NCBI GenBank assembly: GCA_009691845.1
Contig: SIAJ01000037.1
Coordinates: forward strand, 1 to 47,985
DNA from: Gemmataceae bacterium
Lineage (GTDB): Bacteria > Planctomycetota > Planctomycetia > Gemmatales > Gemmataceae
DNA length: 47,985 nt
Reading direction: 5' to 3'
Shown here: positions 1 to 7,623 of the stretch, in pieces
Position numbering within the stretch: the first letter of the stretch is position 1
Layout of the letters: each line of letters starts with the position of its first letter
The notes under the pieces: model-generated
What the model saw: the letters and a program-made list of their open reading frames with translations, nothing else
Told to the model about the DNA's origin: nothing
Database searches by the model: none
Translations under genes and position numbers: made by a program

Positions 1-309
1 AAATTCAGCCTCTTTATTGCAGGTCTTTCGAACGGTTACACGGCCGAGAAGCCGATTGATCGACCTGGAGAGACGATTATCAAGCGGAAAACCTTGCAGT
101 TGGATTTCGAAAGACTTGGCGACGGGGACCCAATGCAAGCCTCCGGCATCCGCTGGACCGGCAACGCGACTTGGATGTACCGGGCATCCACGGAAACTCT
201 GAAGGCGGAGAAGGTTTCGATTGACCCCAAGAAGGCCCCTGCAGATGGAGCAGGTGCCGTGAAACTGGAACCGATTCCGACGTTTCCGGTCAAACGAACG
301 CGAGACTAA
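1..309 (+). CDS. C-terminal end of an unrecognised protein (partial)
   Basis: The reading frame is open from the first base and ends at TAA 307-309, leaving 102 visible residues. An internal TTG at 94 is not a believable start, because the frame upstream is also open and coding-like. The visible part is soluble and mixed-charge, with no membrane segment, Cys motif or repeat, and ends PVKRTRD. I do not recognise the family. A strong intrinsic terminator follows within about 20 bases, which supports this being a real gene end. The start lies outside the window. Confidence 0.6.
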   Translation, partial: KFSLFIAGLSNGYTAEKPIDRPGETIIKRKTLQLDFERLGDGDPMQASGIRWTGNATWMYRASTETLKAEKVSIDPKKAPADGAGAVKLEPIPTFPVKRTRD

Positions 310-328
310 TTCAGAACGGTTTTCGCAA

Positions 329-356
329 GCGTCGGCCGTTTGGCCGACGCTTTTTT
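329..356 (+). terminator. Rho-independent terminator after the first gene
   Basis: A perfect 9-bp stem, GCGTCGGCC/GGCCGACGC with a GTTT loop, is followed directly by six T residues. It lies 20 bases after the stop codon of the plus-strand gene. Confidence 0.9.
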
Positions 357-391
357 GTTGCGCCAATCTTGTTTGCTTAAAAGGCATGCCT

Positions 392-462
392 GGGCGAGCC
401 GAGCAGTGTAAGCTGCCGGGCTCTGGCCCAGTATCCGGCAGCTTACGCTGCTCGGCTCACCC
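392..462. repeat. Long imperfect inverted repeat (dispersed palindrome type)
   Basis: The arms are about 27 nt (roughly 393-419 and 435-461) around a 15-nt loop. They match except for about two T/C differences that would still allow G-U pairs in RNA. The core is GAGCCGAGCAG followed by TGTAAGCTGCCGG. There is no T-tract, and it lies between two gene-specific terminators, so it looks like a repeat element and not a terminator. Other palindromes in the window share the terminal CTCACC. Confidence 0.75.
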
Positions 463-464
463 GT

Positions 465-496
465 AAAAAAAGCCGGGATCCTTGCGGTCCCGGCTT
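465..496 (-). terminator. Rho-independent terminator of the sigma factor gene
   Basis: On the minus strand a 9-bp stem (AAGCCGGGA/TCCCGGCTT, arms 488-496 and 470-478) is followed by a run of T (A465-A471 on the plus strand). It lies about 30 bases downstream of the sigma factor stop codon. Confidence 0.9.
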
Positions 497-524
497 CTGT
501 AGATGAGTCCGATGGATGGTCGAA

Positions 525-1301
525 TCAGGTATTGAATTCCGGTTTGCGTTTGCACAACTGTCCTTGCAGGCGAGCCACGATGCTCGAATGCATTTGACTC
601 ACGCGGGATTCGCTCAGATCGAGCGTGGTCCCGATCTCTTTCATCGTCATGTCTTCGTAGTAATACAGAATAATGATGAGGCGTTCGTTGCGATTGAGGC
701 CCTTGGTCACGAGCCGCATGATGTCGCGGTTCTGCAGGCGATGGGTCGGATCTTCGGACTTCTTGTCCTCGAGAATGTCGATCTCGCGAACGTCCTTGTA
801 ACTATCCGTTTCGTACCATTTCTTATTCAAACTCACGAGCCCGACGGCCGTGGCTTCGCCGACGTACTCTTTGAGTTCATCGAGCGAGATGTTGAGCCGG
901 GCCGCCAGTTCGTCCGGTCGCGGCGGTCGACCCAGGCTGGCCTCCAGTTCCTTGCGAGCCGCTTCCATTTTTGAAGACTTCGATCGAACCAGGCGTGGCA
1001 CCCAATCCATCGCTCGGAGTTCGTCGAGCATGGCCCCACGAATTCGCGGGACGCAGTACGTTTCGAACTTCACGCCGCGGTTGAGGTCGAATGCGTCGAT
1101 GGCGTCCATCAGTCCGAAGGTTCCGGAACTGATGAGATCGTCCAGCTCCACGCCATCGGGCAATCTTGCCCAGATTCGTTCGGCATTGTACTTCACGAGT
1201 GGAAGATACCGTTCGATCAGGCGGTTCCGGTATTCCACTTCGCAAGTGGCCCGGTAAGCCTGCCAAACCTGTGGAATATCCAATTCTGCCAGCGCAACCA
1301 T
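525..1301 (-). CDS. RNA polymerase sigma factor, FliA/WhiG (sigma-28) family
   Basis: The 258-residue protein has the sigma-70 family order. Region 2 lies at about residues 30-105, with LIERYLPLVKYNAERIW, DDLISSGTFGLMDAIDAFD and a YCVPRIRGAMLDELR stretch typical of FliA/WhiG. Region 3 is about 110-150. Region 4 is near the C-terminus (NERLIIILYYYEDMTMKEIG, then LSESRVSQMHSSI), the helix-turn-helix for the -35 element. The length fits this class. I place the start at ATG 1301, because GGGAGGTG lies 6 bases upstream; an in-frame start at 1337 adds 12 residues but lacks such a site. In planctomycetes such factors may serve motility or developmental genes. No anti-sigma factor or flagellar gene is next to it, so the regulon is unknown. 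Confidence 0.93.
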   Translation of the reverse strand: MVALAELDIPQVWQAYRATCEVEYRNRLIERYLPLVKYNAERIWARLPDGVELDDLISSGTFGLMDAIDAFDLNRGVKFETYCVPRIRGAMLDELRAMDWVPRLVRSKSSKMEAARKELEASLGRPPRPDELAARLNISLDELKEYVGEATAVGLVSLNKKWYETDSYKDVREIDILEDKKSEDPTHRLQNRDIMRLVTKGLNRNERLIIILYYYEDMTMKEIGTTLDLSESRVSQMHSSIVARLQGQLCKRKPEFNT

Positions 1302-2003
1302 GAGGGCACCTCCCTGATGAGCGACAAGGCCCCACATCGGCCAAACTGAACCACGCTAACCCGTAGGCTTGCGTAGTTCCCCCCATTTGGCCGTTACGCA
1401 CATCTAACGAAGCCGTTCTCGGTGCGGCTGGCGTGAACCTGGGTCGCCGGGCCATTCCTTGGCTCGGCCGTCAGGATCGCATCAGACGCGGGCGATTCCG
1501 AAAAAAGCTCCGCACATGTGCGGCGTGGAAATCTTGTCGAACCCCTTAGGGGCGATTCCGGTACGGAATCAGCCCCAACCCTGTATCGGACACTCATCCC
1601 ACCGGCCTGCAACCATTCCCGGCCAAAGCCGAAAATGCCGCATGTTTGGAGTCGGACAATCGTGTCCGCTTCCTTAGTTCGTTCGAGCCTTCCGATTGCG
1701 ACAATCGCCCGCGCCTCCCCAGGACACGTTCGGATCACGACCGGCACTCGCAACTTTCGACCACTGGAATGAGAGGAACCCCATGCCATCGGCGGTCGGT
1801 TTTGTCCAGGGAAATATGTTCAATCCGTGCTTCCGGACGTGAGGCATTCGGAGGAAATGGGAAAGTGAAGTGGTCTCTTGCAACCTTTACACGCGGCGCT
1901 AAGATAGAGGCGGATTGGGGCCTCCCCGCCAGCAGATGTGTCTCGGGCGGAGCGAGAGTCACCTCGACGAACTCAAAGTTCCCCTCTTCACGGAGAGACA
2001 TCC
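1302..2003. other. 702-base divergent intergenic region with hairpins
   Basis: No convincing gene is seen; open frames here on both strands have no coding-like composition, ribosome site or recognisable motif. It holds a perfect palindrome CCGCACATGTGCGG (1510-1523), a 12-bp hairpin with one bulge (1549-1576, GGGGC GATTCCG / CGGAATC A GCCCC), and a direct repeat GGCGATTCCG at 1491-1500 and 1551-1560. It could carry the long leader of the sigma gene (minus), the promoter of the cytochrome gene (plus), or a small RNA. Confidence 0.5.
1878..1905 (+). promoter_or_regulatory. Possible sigma-70-like promoter for the cytochrome gene
   Basis: TTGCAA and TAAGAT are spaced by 16 bases, about 100 bases before the ATG at 2004. 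Each hexamer matches the consensus at only four of six positions, so this is a weak guess. Confidence 0.25.
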
Positions 2004-2792
2004 ATGTGGCGAATCCCGGCTCGGTTCTGGTTGGTTTCCTCGTTCCTGTTGGCAGGCATGGCCTTTTTCTGCCCGGCTGAGGCGGCCGACGCCACGGACG
2101 ATGAATTCAAGGCCCTGGTGGATCAGGATGCCAAGCTAATCGCGAAGGCGGTCGAAGCGGTAGACAAGGCAACGACGGCCAAGGACAAGAAATTGGTTGG
2201 CAAGAGTGCAGGTTCCGGCATCAAGTCGAGTGCCATGATCATGGCCGGCTATGCCAACGCTCGAATCACGGGCAACCCTGCGGTAGATGGGAAGGCGGCC
2301 GCGATTCGCGATGAGGCCATCAAGATCTATAAGGCCGCGGCGGAAGGGAATTTTAAGGCGGCGGCCGAGGCAGCCAAGGGGCTAGCCGACGTGAAGGCTT
2401 CCGCCAATCCGAAGAAAATCGACCTCTTCAAGCAGTTCCCCACTGATGTGACCTCGAAAGATGTCATGATCAACTTCATGAAACCGGCACAATACGGCAC
2501 GAATGTTGAAGCAGACGTCATCGCCAATGGCAAGAAAGCGACCGCCAAGCCTGCGGATGTTGCATTAATTGCTCACCGCTTGCTGGCAATGGGCGAATAC
2601 AGCAAGACAATCATCAAGCCTGTTGGAGCGAAAGACATCGCCGCTTGGAAAGAATTCAACGACAAGATGATCTCGACGACCGAGGCACTTCTAGCAACCA
2701 CCAAGAAGAAGACTACTGCCTCCGACCTGGCCAAAGCATTCACGGCCGTGAACGCATCTTGCGTTGCCTGCCATGAAGACTACAAGAACTGA
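2004..2792 (+). CDS. Secreted c-type cytochrome-like protein with C-terminal CXXCH
   Basis: The 262-residue protein starts with a signal peptide (WRIPARFWLVSSFLLAGMAF, cleavage near PAEA) at ATG 2004, with a GGAGAG sequence upstream. An earlier in-frame start at 1938 would bury the signal peptide and is rejected. The body is rich in Ala and Lys and largely helical. A single haem-binding motif CVACH lies at residues 253-257, close to the C-terminus, as in the helical-bundle cytochrome c' type. It probably binds one covalent haem in the periplasm, but the redox partner is not visible. It could also be a degenerate family member whose haem site is structural. Confidence 0.75.
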   Translation: MWRIPARFWLVSSFLLAGMAFFCPAEAADATDDEFKALVDQDAKLIAKAVEAVDKATTAKDKKLVGKSAGSGIKSSAMIMAGYANARITGNPAVDGKAAAIRDEAIKIYKAAAEGNFKAAAEAAKGLADVKASANPKKIDLFKQFPTDVTSKDVMINFMKPAQYGTNVEADVIANGKKATAKPADVALIAHRLLAMGEYSKTIIKPVGAKDIAAWKEFNDKMISTTEALLATTKKKTTASDLAKAFTAVNASCVACHEDYKN

Positions 2793-2798
2793 TCGAGC

Positions 2799-2843
2799 CA
2801 GGGGCCAGAAGGCAGAAGATAGCTTTCTGTCTCCTGGTCCCTG
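2799..2843. terminator. Imperfect hairpin between convergent genes
   Basis: CAGGGGCCAGAAGGCAGAA can pair imperfectly with TTCTGTCTCCTGGTCCCTG around a short loop, in the 59-base gap between two genes that end facing each other. There is no strong T-tract. It may act as a weak bidirectional terminator. Confidence 0.35.
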
Positions 2844-2851
2844 ATTCCTGC

Positions 2852-3316
2852 TTACTTGGGTGCCACGATCGCCGGGAAGCTATCGGCTTCCGGCATTGGG
2901 AGAAGCACCGCAACATCGGTGCCTTCCGCTCCGCTGTGTCCGCCAACTAATTTCTTCGAGCTATCCAGGCAACTCTTCACACGTGGTTTTCCCTCGTCTC
3001 GTGCGAGTACGGCCACCCAGTTCTCGCTCGTTAGCCGCTCGCCGACTACGTTTGTGTAGCGGGCCGTGAATGTAAATGCCCAGGCTTCGCCGCTCAGGAT
3101 CATGGCTTCACGAGGCACGTCGGCACGCTCGTCCAGCCGGGTGAGTTCGACTTCCTTCCAACCACACTGGACGAGGTAACTCGTTATGCAAGCTTTTGTT
3201 TCGTCGTCAGCCGGCTTGCCGGTCGCGGCGAGATTGGCGTCAGCTTTCGGCTTGCTGCTGTCGGTACATCCCACGGCCAACAGGGCCAAGCCAAGGAATC
3301 CTATCGCGTATCGCAT
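2852..3316 (-). CDS. Predicted lipoprotein of unknown function
   Basis: The 154-residue protein begins with a lipoprotein signal: a short basic start, a hydrophobic stretch GFLGLALL and the lipobox AVGC, with the lipidated Cys at residue 17. The start at 3316 is supported by a GGGAGG ribosome site. The mature part has three further Cys residues and a mixed alpha/beta pattern (WAFTFTARY, NWVAVLARDEG), with no catalytic motif I recognise. It is probably anchored to a membrane facing the periplasm. It is convergent with the cytochrome gene and shares no obvious operon. Confidence 0.8.
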   Translation of the reverse strand: MRYAIGFLGLALLAVGCTDSSKPKADANLAATGKPADDETKACITSYLVQCGWKEVELTRLDERADVPREAMILSGEAWAFTFTARYTNVVGERLTSENWVAVLARDEGKPRVKSCLDSSKKLVGGHSGAEGTDVAVLLPMPEADSFPAIVAPK

Positions 3317-3404
3317 TGTTCCCTCCCAAAAGAGCGTTGGGGTGGGCTATAAACCCGAAGTGATCGCGAATCAAGCCGAGGTCAGTGTGGGAAAGATGGG
3401 TAAA

Positions 3405-3439
3405 AATGCACGAAGCCCGCGAGAAACTCGCGGGCTTCG
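3405..3439 (-). terminator. Strong terminator hairpin of the Cys-rich protein gene
   Basis: A perfect 13-bp stem (CGAAGCCCGCGAG/CTCGCGGGCTTCG, arms 3411-3423 and 3427-3439) has a 3-base loop. On the minus strand it is followed, after a few bases, by five T. It lies just past the TAA at 3461-3463, not past the earlier TAG, which fits the longer reading of that gene. Confidence 0.85.
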
Positions 3440-3538
3440 TGGCTCGTTACGATTTCGTTCTTAGTAGGCGGACGGGGTCAGGTCGATGGTCTTCGGCGAA
3501 TTGCCGGCCGTCAGGGACGGCTTGATCATCGGGTAGGC

Positions 3539-4150
3539 CTAGCCAACCTTCTCTGGGATTTTCTTTGGGGCAACTGGAGCCGCCGGAGCGATCACCGAGG
3601 TGCCGCAAGAGTTCGGCATGGCAGCCGTTCCACAACCACCGTGGAAGCAGTTATCCTTCTTGTCGCTAGCGCTGCAGAGCTTTTCCTTGCACTTGTGCAA
3701 GAAGTAGCCTGGCTTCCAGCAGAGCTTATCGAAGCAATCATCGCAATTGCTGACCTGGGCTCGGCCACAAGCGTTCTTGCCGCAGTCGTCGATCTTCTTG
3801 CACAAATCGCCCTTGAAGCAATCCTTGTTCACAGCAGCGGTTTTTGCAACAGGAGCCGGAGCCACAGCCGCAACCGGAGCTGGAGCTGGCTTATCGCACA
3901 GACTCTTGTGGCTACAATCGTTCGACTTCTCAACACACTTCTTCCAGCAGGAGATCTTGTCCTTGATCTTTTGGATCAAGCCACACGAGACTTTCGGGCA
4001 GCTATCGCCGCAAACCGAAGCTTTGCCACAGCAATCGGCCAGATTGTTATTCACAGCCTTGACGACCGCAGGGGCCGGTGCGGCTGGGGGTGGCGGTACC
4101 GGATCGGCACCCGCCAAGCACGCCGAAAACAAAAGAATAGCAGTGTTCAC
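3539..4150 (-). CDS. Secreted cysteine-rich protein, family unknown
   Basis: The 203-residue protein starts at GTG 4150, six bases after a GGAGGTGA ribosome site. A short hydrophobic leader (AILLFSACLAGA) is followed by Pro/Ala-rich linkers and two Cys-rich blocks, with about 21 Cys outside the leader and many paired as C-x2-6-C. Metal binding or a disulphide-held surface protein is possible; I do not recognise the family. The frame ends at TAG 3539-3541, yet the same frame continues without another stop for 25 more sensible codons to TAA 3461-3463, just before the terminator. So the protein may really be about 25 residues longer, by stop suppression, or the TAG may be a recent mutation or a sequencing error. 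Confidence 0.7.
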   Translation of the reverse strand: MNTAILLFSACLAGADPVPPPPAAPAPAVVKAVNNNLADCCGKASVCGDSCPKVSCGLIQKIKDKISCWKKCVEKSNDCSHKSLCDKPAPAPVAAVAPAPVAKTAAVNKDCFKGDLCKKIDDCGKNACGRAQVSNCDDCFDKLCWKPGYFLHKCKEKLCSASDKKDNCFHGGCGTAAMPNSCGTSVIAPAAPVAPKKIPEKVG

Positions 4151-4465
4151 TTGGGTTCACCTCCGAATGGATCGATGCCCTGGGGAAACGTGGCCGATTC
4201 GCCCGTGGGCCGATCGAACTTCCTGTCTGCCGAATATCTGAACCGTGCGCCGGCGGGCGGTTGGCTCAGGCACCCTCCTTGACATCGAGGGTTGCTCTTC
4301 CAAGATTCTGTTTCGACTTCGTGGGTTCGCCACTTTAGCGTGTCTACTGGTATTTCCCCAAACTCCCGACCCCTCCACCCTGCCTGGCTTGCTACCTGTG
4401 AAAAAGTTCCTGAAAAGGACGGTCGCCGGAGTCGCTCCGATCGGGTAAACTTTGTCGAAGATACC
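4151..4465. other. 315-base divergent intergenic region
   Basis: It lies between the Cys-rich gene (minus) and the NagA-like gene (plus), so it should hold both promoters. I see only a poor promoter-like match (TTGACA at 4279-4284 with AAGATT 17 bases on) and no clear operator, hairpin or small gene. Confidence 0.4.
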
Positions 4466-5653
4466 ATGCTTCGATTCCTCAACGGCACCATCGTTCTTCC
4501 CGACCGACTTCTCCTCGATGGCGAGGTCGTCACGCTTGACGACCGCATCCAGCACGTGGGACCGGCCGATCTGCGCTCTCCCACCGGGCATGCCATCGTA
4601 GACCTGGAAGGGGGCTATCTCCTCCCAGGATTCGTGGACTTGCACGTACACGGCGGAGCCAACGCGGACTTCATGGACTGCACCGAGAATGCTTTTCGCA
4701 CGGTTCTCGCCGCCCACGCCCGGCATGGAACCACGAGTTGCACGCCCACAACGACGGTCGCCCGGCACGATCAGCACATGCATTTTTTGAGAATCGTCCG
4801 CGATCTTCGCAACAAATACACGGGAGGGGCGAAGGTCCTCGGGGCGCACATCTACGGTCCCTACTTCGCTCCGGAAGCACGAGGCTGCCACCCGGCCACC
4901 ACGGTCCGGCCACCCACGCCGTCCGACTACGAGCCTTATCTCGACTTCGCTGCGGACATTCGCAATGCCACCGTGGCACCGGAATTAACGGGTGCAAAAG
5001 AATTCGTCCTGGCTTGTCGGGCCAAGGGAATTCGTTGCAATGCGGGCCACACTCATGCGACTTTCGAGCAGATGGAACAGGCAATCCGTTGGGGCGTCAC
5101 TCACATCGATCATTTATTCTGCGCCATGTCGGACCGGGCCAGATTGCGGCAATCGCAAACCTACCCCATGCGGGCGGGCGTCATGGAAGCGACCCTCTTC
5201 TTCGATGAACTCACGACCGAGGTAATCGCCGACGGGCAGCATCTCTCAGCAGCCCTGTTGAAGCTGGCTTACAAAGTGAAAGGGCCGGATCGCCTGGCAC
5301 TCGTGACCGATGCCATGCGTGCGCTCGATATGCCCGATGGCGAGTACATCTTCGGGCCGCTCGACGGTGGCGAACCCGTTCGCAAGCTTGGCAACGTCGG
5401 CGTGACGCTCGATGGCAAGTCGCTGGCCTCCGGCGTCACGGGCATGGATCATGCCGTTCGCACATTCCTGGCCGCGACCGGTGCGCCTCTCCAAGAAGTC
5501 GTTCGCATGGCCTCGCTCACGCCGGCCCGCATTGCTGGAGTAGATGCAGACGTTGGCAGCATCGCAGTCGGCAAAAAATCCGACTTGCTCGTGACCGATT
5601 CGGATTTGAATATTCGTGCAGTCTATGTCGATGGCCGAAAGCTAATCCATTAG
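4466..5653 (+). CDS. nagA: N-acetylglucosamine-6-phosphate deacetylase-like amidohydrolase
   Basis: The 395-residue protein has the amidohydrolase beta-barrel pattern of NagA, which converts GlcNAc-6-phosphate to glucosamine-6-phosphate and acetate. Visible motifs are HVHGG (His60, His62), GHTHATF (His195), DHLFCAM (His216), DGQHL (His259) and the catalytic Asp in LVTDAM (Asp282). The usual metal-binding Glu of the HxEGPF motif is replaced: the segment reads GAHIYGPYF, with Tyr130 in its place. This may mark a distinct subfamily with changed metal use or substrate. The start at ATG 4466 is chosen over 4292 because the family begins right at this beta-strand. The PQQ protein gene follows after 9 bases and is probably co-transcribed. 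Confidence 0.85.
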   Translation: MLRFLNGTIVLPDRLLLDGEVVTLDDRIQHVGPADLRSPTGHAIVDLEGGYLLPGFVDLHVHGGANADFMDCTENAFRTVLAAHARHGTTSCTPTTTVARHDQHMHFLRIVRDLRNKYTGGAKVLGAHIYGPYFAPEARGCHPATTVRPPTPSDYEPYLDFAADIRNATVAPELTGAKEFVLACRAKGIRCNAGHTHATFEQMEQAIRWGVTHIDHLFCAMSDRARLRQSQTYPMRAGVMEATLFFDELTTEVIADGQHLSAALLKLAYKVKGPDRLALVTDAMRALDMPDGEYIFGPLDGGEPVRKLGNVGVTLDGKSLASGVTGMDHAVRTFLAATGAPLQEVVRMASLTPARIAGVDADVGSIAVGKKSDLLVTDSDLNIRAVYVDGRKLIH

Positions 5654-5662
5654 AGATGCCTT

Positions 5663-6988
5663 ATGCGTTCCCTCTGCGTTCTCTTTTTCTTCGTGTCCAT
5701 GGCGTGTGCGGAGACCCCGCCCGATCTCCGCACACGAAAAACCGGGTCCGATTGGCCGATGTTCCTTGGGCCAACCTCGAATAACGTCTCGGCTGAGAGC
5801 GGAATCCTCACCAAGTGGCCCCGCGAGGGGCTCAAGGTCGTCTGGGAAGCACCGATGGGCCTCGGCTACGCACCTCCCGTCACGAGCCGGGGTCGCCTGT
5901 TTCATTTCGACCGCTTCGGCGACGACTGCCGACTGTCCTGCCGCAACGCTGAGACGGGCAAGCTGCTTTGGAAATACGAGTTTCCGACAACCTACGAAGA
6001 CCTGTACGGCTACTCTCCGGGTCCCCGGGCGTGCCCGGTCGTTGACGACAATCGGGTCTACGTTTATGGCCCGGATGGAACGCTCGTGTGCGTGAACGTT
6101 GCAGATGGCCAGAAAGTCTGGAGCCTAGACACGCAAAAGGAGTTTCACGTCCACAAGAACTTCTTCGGCGTCGGCAGTGTGCCAATCGTGGAGGGAGATT
6201 TCTTGATCGTCGCCGTCGGTGGCAGCCCGAAGGGACCTCGGCCGGAAGACCTTCGCGAAGCCAAGGGAGACGGTTCCGGGATCGTGGCCTTCGATAAACT
6301 CACGGGCAAAGTCGTTTACAAGATCACGGATGAACTTGCTTCTTATTCAAGCCCGGTCCTCGCAACGATTGATGGGCGACGCTGGTGCCTCTATTTCGCT
6401 CGTGGCGGGCTCGTTGGTTTCGAGCCCAAGATGGGCAAAGTCGATTTCCAGTTCCCCTGGCGATCAAAGCCCCTAGAGAGCGTGAACGCGAGCAACCCGT
6501 TGATCGTCGGCAATCGAGTATTGATCACGGAGTGTTATGGATTCGGCTCGGCGCTACTGAAGATCGCGGCAGGTAAGAAGAGCGAAACAATCTGGACCGA
6601 TGGTGAGAAAGAACGCGACGACCAAACCCTGCGTTGCCACTGGAACACACCGGTTCATGTCGATGGGTACGTGTACGCATCGAGTGGCCGGCACGAGAAC
6701 GAGGCCGAGTTGCGCTGTGTCGAACTTGCAACGGGCAAGGTAATCTGGAAGGAGCCGAACCTGGAACGTTGCTCGCTTACACTGATCGATGGCCATTTTC
6801 TGTGCCTGCGGGAGCGGGGCGATTTGATGCTGATCAAGGTGAACCCGAAAAAATTCGAACCGGTAGCGAAATGGCAGACCGAACTCGACTTTCCGAGCTG
6901 GGGGGCTCCGGTGGTTTCGCACGGAATGATGTACATACGCGGCAAGGATCGCCTGATCGCGGCCGAATTAATTCCGGCCAAGAAATAG
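5663..6988 (+). CDS. Secreted PQQ-like beta-propeller protein
   Basis: The 441-residue protein has a signal peptide (RSLCVLFFFVSMACA) and then repeated propeller blades with the PQQ-repeat pattern, such as AETGKLLWKYEF, VADGQKVWSLD, KLTGKVVYKI and LATGKVIWKEP. The start of the mature part, DWPMFLGPTSNNVS, is the usual opening of planctomycete proteins of this group. Such proteins form a 7-8 blade propeller in the periplasm. Most lack evidence of binding the PQQ cofactor, so an enzyme activity should not be assumed. It starts 9 bases after the deacetylase gene and is likely in the same transcript. A second member lies at 12252-13520. Confidence 0.88.
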   Translation: MRSLCVLFFFVSMACAETPPDLRTRKTGSDWPMFLGPTSNNVSAESGILTKWPREGLKVVWEAPMGLGYAPPVTSRGRLFHFDRFGDDCRLSCRNAETGKLLWKYEFPTTYEDLYGYSPGPRACPVVDDNRVYVYGPDGTLVCVNVADGQKVWSLDTQKEFHVHKNFFGVGSVPIVEGDFLIVAVGGSPKGPRPEDLREAKGDGSGIVAFDKLTGKVVYKITDELASYSSPVLATIDGRRWCLYFARGGLVGFEPKMGKVDFQFPWRSKPLESVNASNPLIVGNRVLITECYGFGSALLKIAAGKKSETIWTDGEKERDDQTLRCHWNTPVHVDGYVYASSGRHENEAELRCVELATGKVIWKEPNLERCSLTLIDGHFLCLRERGDLMLIKVNPKKFEPVAKWQTELDFPSWGAPVVSHGMMYIRGKDRLIAAELIPAKK

Positions 6989-7008
6989 TACTGAGTACTA
7001 TGTACTAA

Positions 7009-7623
7009 ATGATCTTCCTCCCTCTCGGTCGCCGGCCCAATCTCGATCGCTGGGCAAGCCGCGGCTTCCCTGCCAAGCTGCTCGGCGGACCACGGCCATC
7101 GGATGATCGCGGCCGCTACGTTCGAGTGGTTGGCCGCGAGCCTCCAGGCGATCCGCTTCCGGACGGGCCGTTCCGGCGCGTGGCCTCAGCAATTCTCGAC
7201 TATCGCGTGTTCCCACTTTCCGTTCTCACGCCTGTGATGGCGAAGACGCCAGTCTCCGTCGGAGATACGGTTGGGCTGACCTATCGGCTCGTGCCCGGAC
7301 TGCGAATGTTCGTGGCCTCGCGGGTCATCGCGACCTTCGACGAGCATACTTCGAACGGCTGGAAGACAGGTTTCACGTATCGAACGTTGAAGGGCCACGC
7401 GGAGTTGGGCGAAGAGATCTTTGCGGTTGAGAAGGATCGATCAACAGGCGATGTTGCCGCATCGCTAACCTCGTGGTCGCGCCCGGGACACTGGCTGACC
7501 CGAATTGGCTACTTTTACGCTCGAACTTGCCAGATTCACGCGAGCCATGCGGCACTGGATCATCTGGAGGCGGTTGCGAAAGGCGACATTGCTCAGTCCA
7601 CGCTTCACCGCCCATGCTTGTAA
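7009..7623 (+). CDS. DUF1990 family protein
   Basis: The 204-residue protein matches the DUF1990 (UPF0548) pattern by memory: a central VGDTVGLTYRLVPGLRMFVASRVI strand region, FTYRTLKGHAELGEEIF, and the C-terminal YFYARTCQIHASHAALDHL segment. The biochemical role of this family is not established. The ATG at 7009 has no clear ribosome site and lies 20 bases after the PQQ gene, so it may be read from the same transcript. Its 3' end overlaps the convergent dacB gene by 19 bases. Confidence 0.75.
   Translation: MIFLPLGRRPNLDRWASRGFPAKLLGGPRPSDDRGRYVRVVGREPPGDPLPDGPFRRVASAILDYRVFPLSVLTPVMAKTPVSVGDTVGLTYRLVPGLRMFVASRVIATFDEHTSNGWKTGFTYRTLKGHAELGEEIFAVEKDRSTGDVAASLTSWSRPGHWLTRIGYFYARTCQIHASHAALDHLEAVAKGDIAQSTLHRPCL

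Noticed and set aside
1394..1789. A 131-codon open frame on the minus strand in the long gap before the sigma gene
   Set aside because: It has no ribosome site, no recognisable motif and an irregular composition, and it spans hairpins and the divergent promoter zone.
1646..2080. Open plus-strand frame running into the cytochrome gene
   Set aside because: It overlaps the signal peptide of the better gene in another frame and has no motif.
4279..4307. Promoter for the NagA-like gene (TTGACA with AAGATT)
   Set aside because: The -10 element matches poorly and the start codon is far away; not listed as a promoter.
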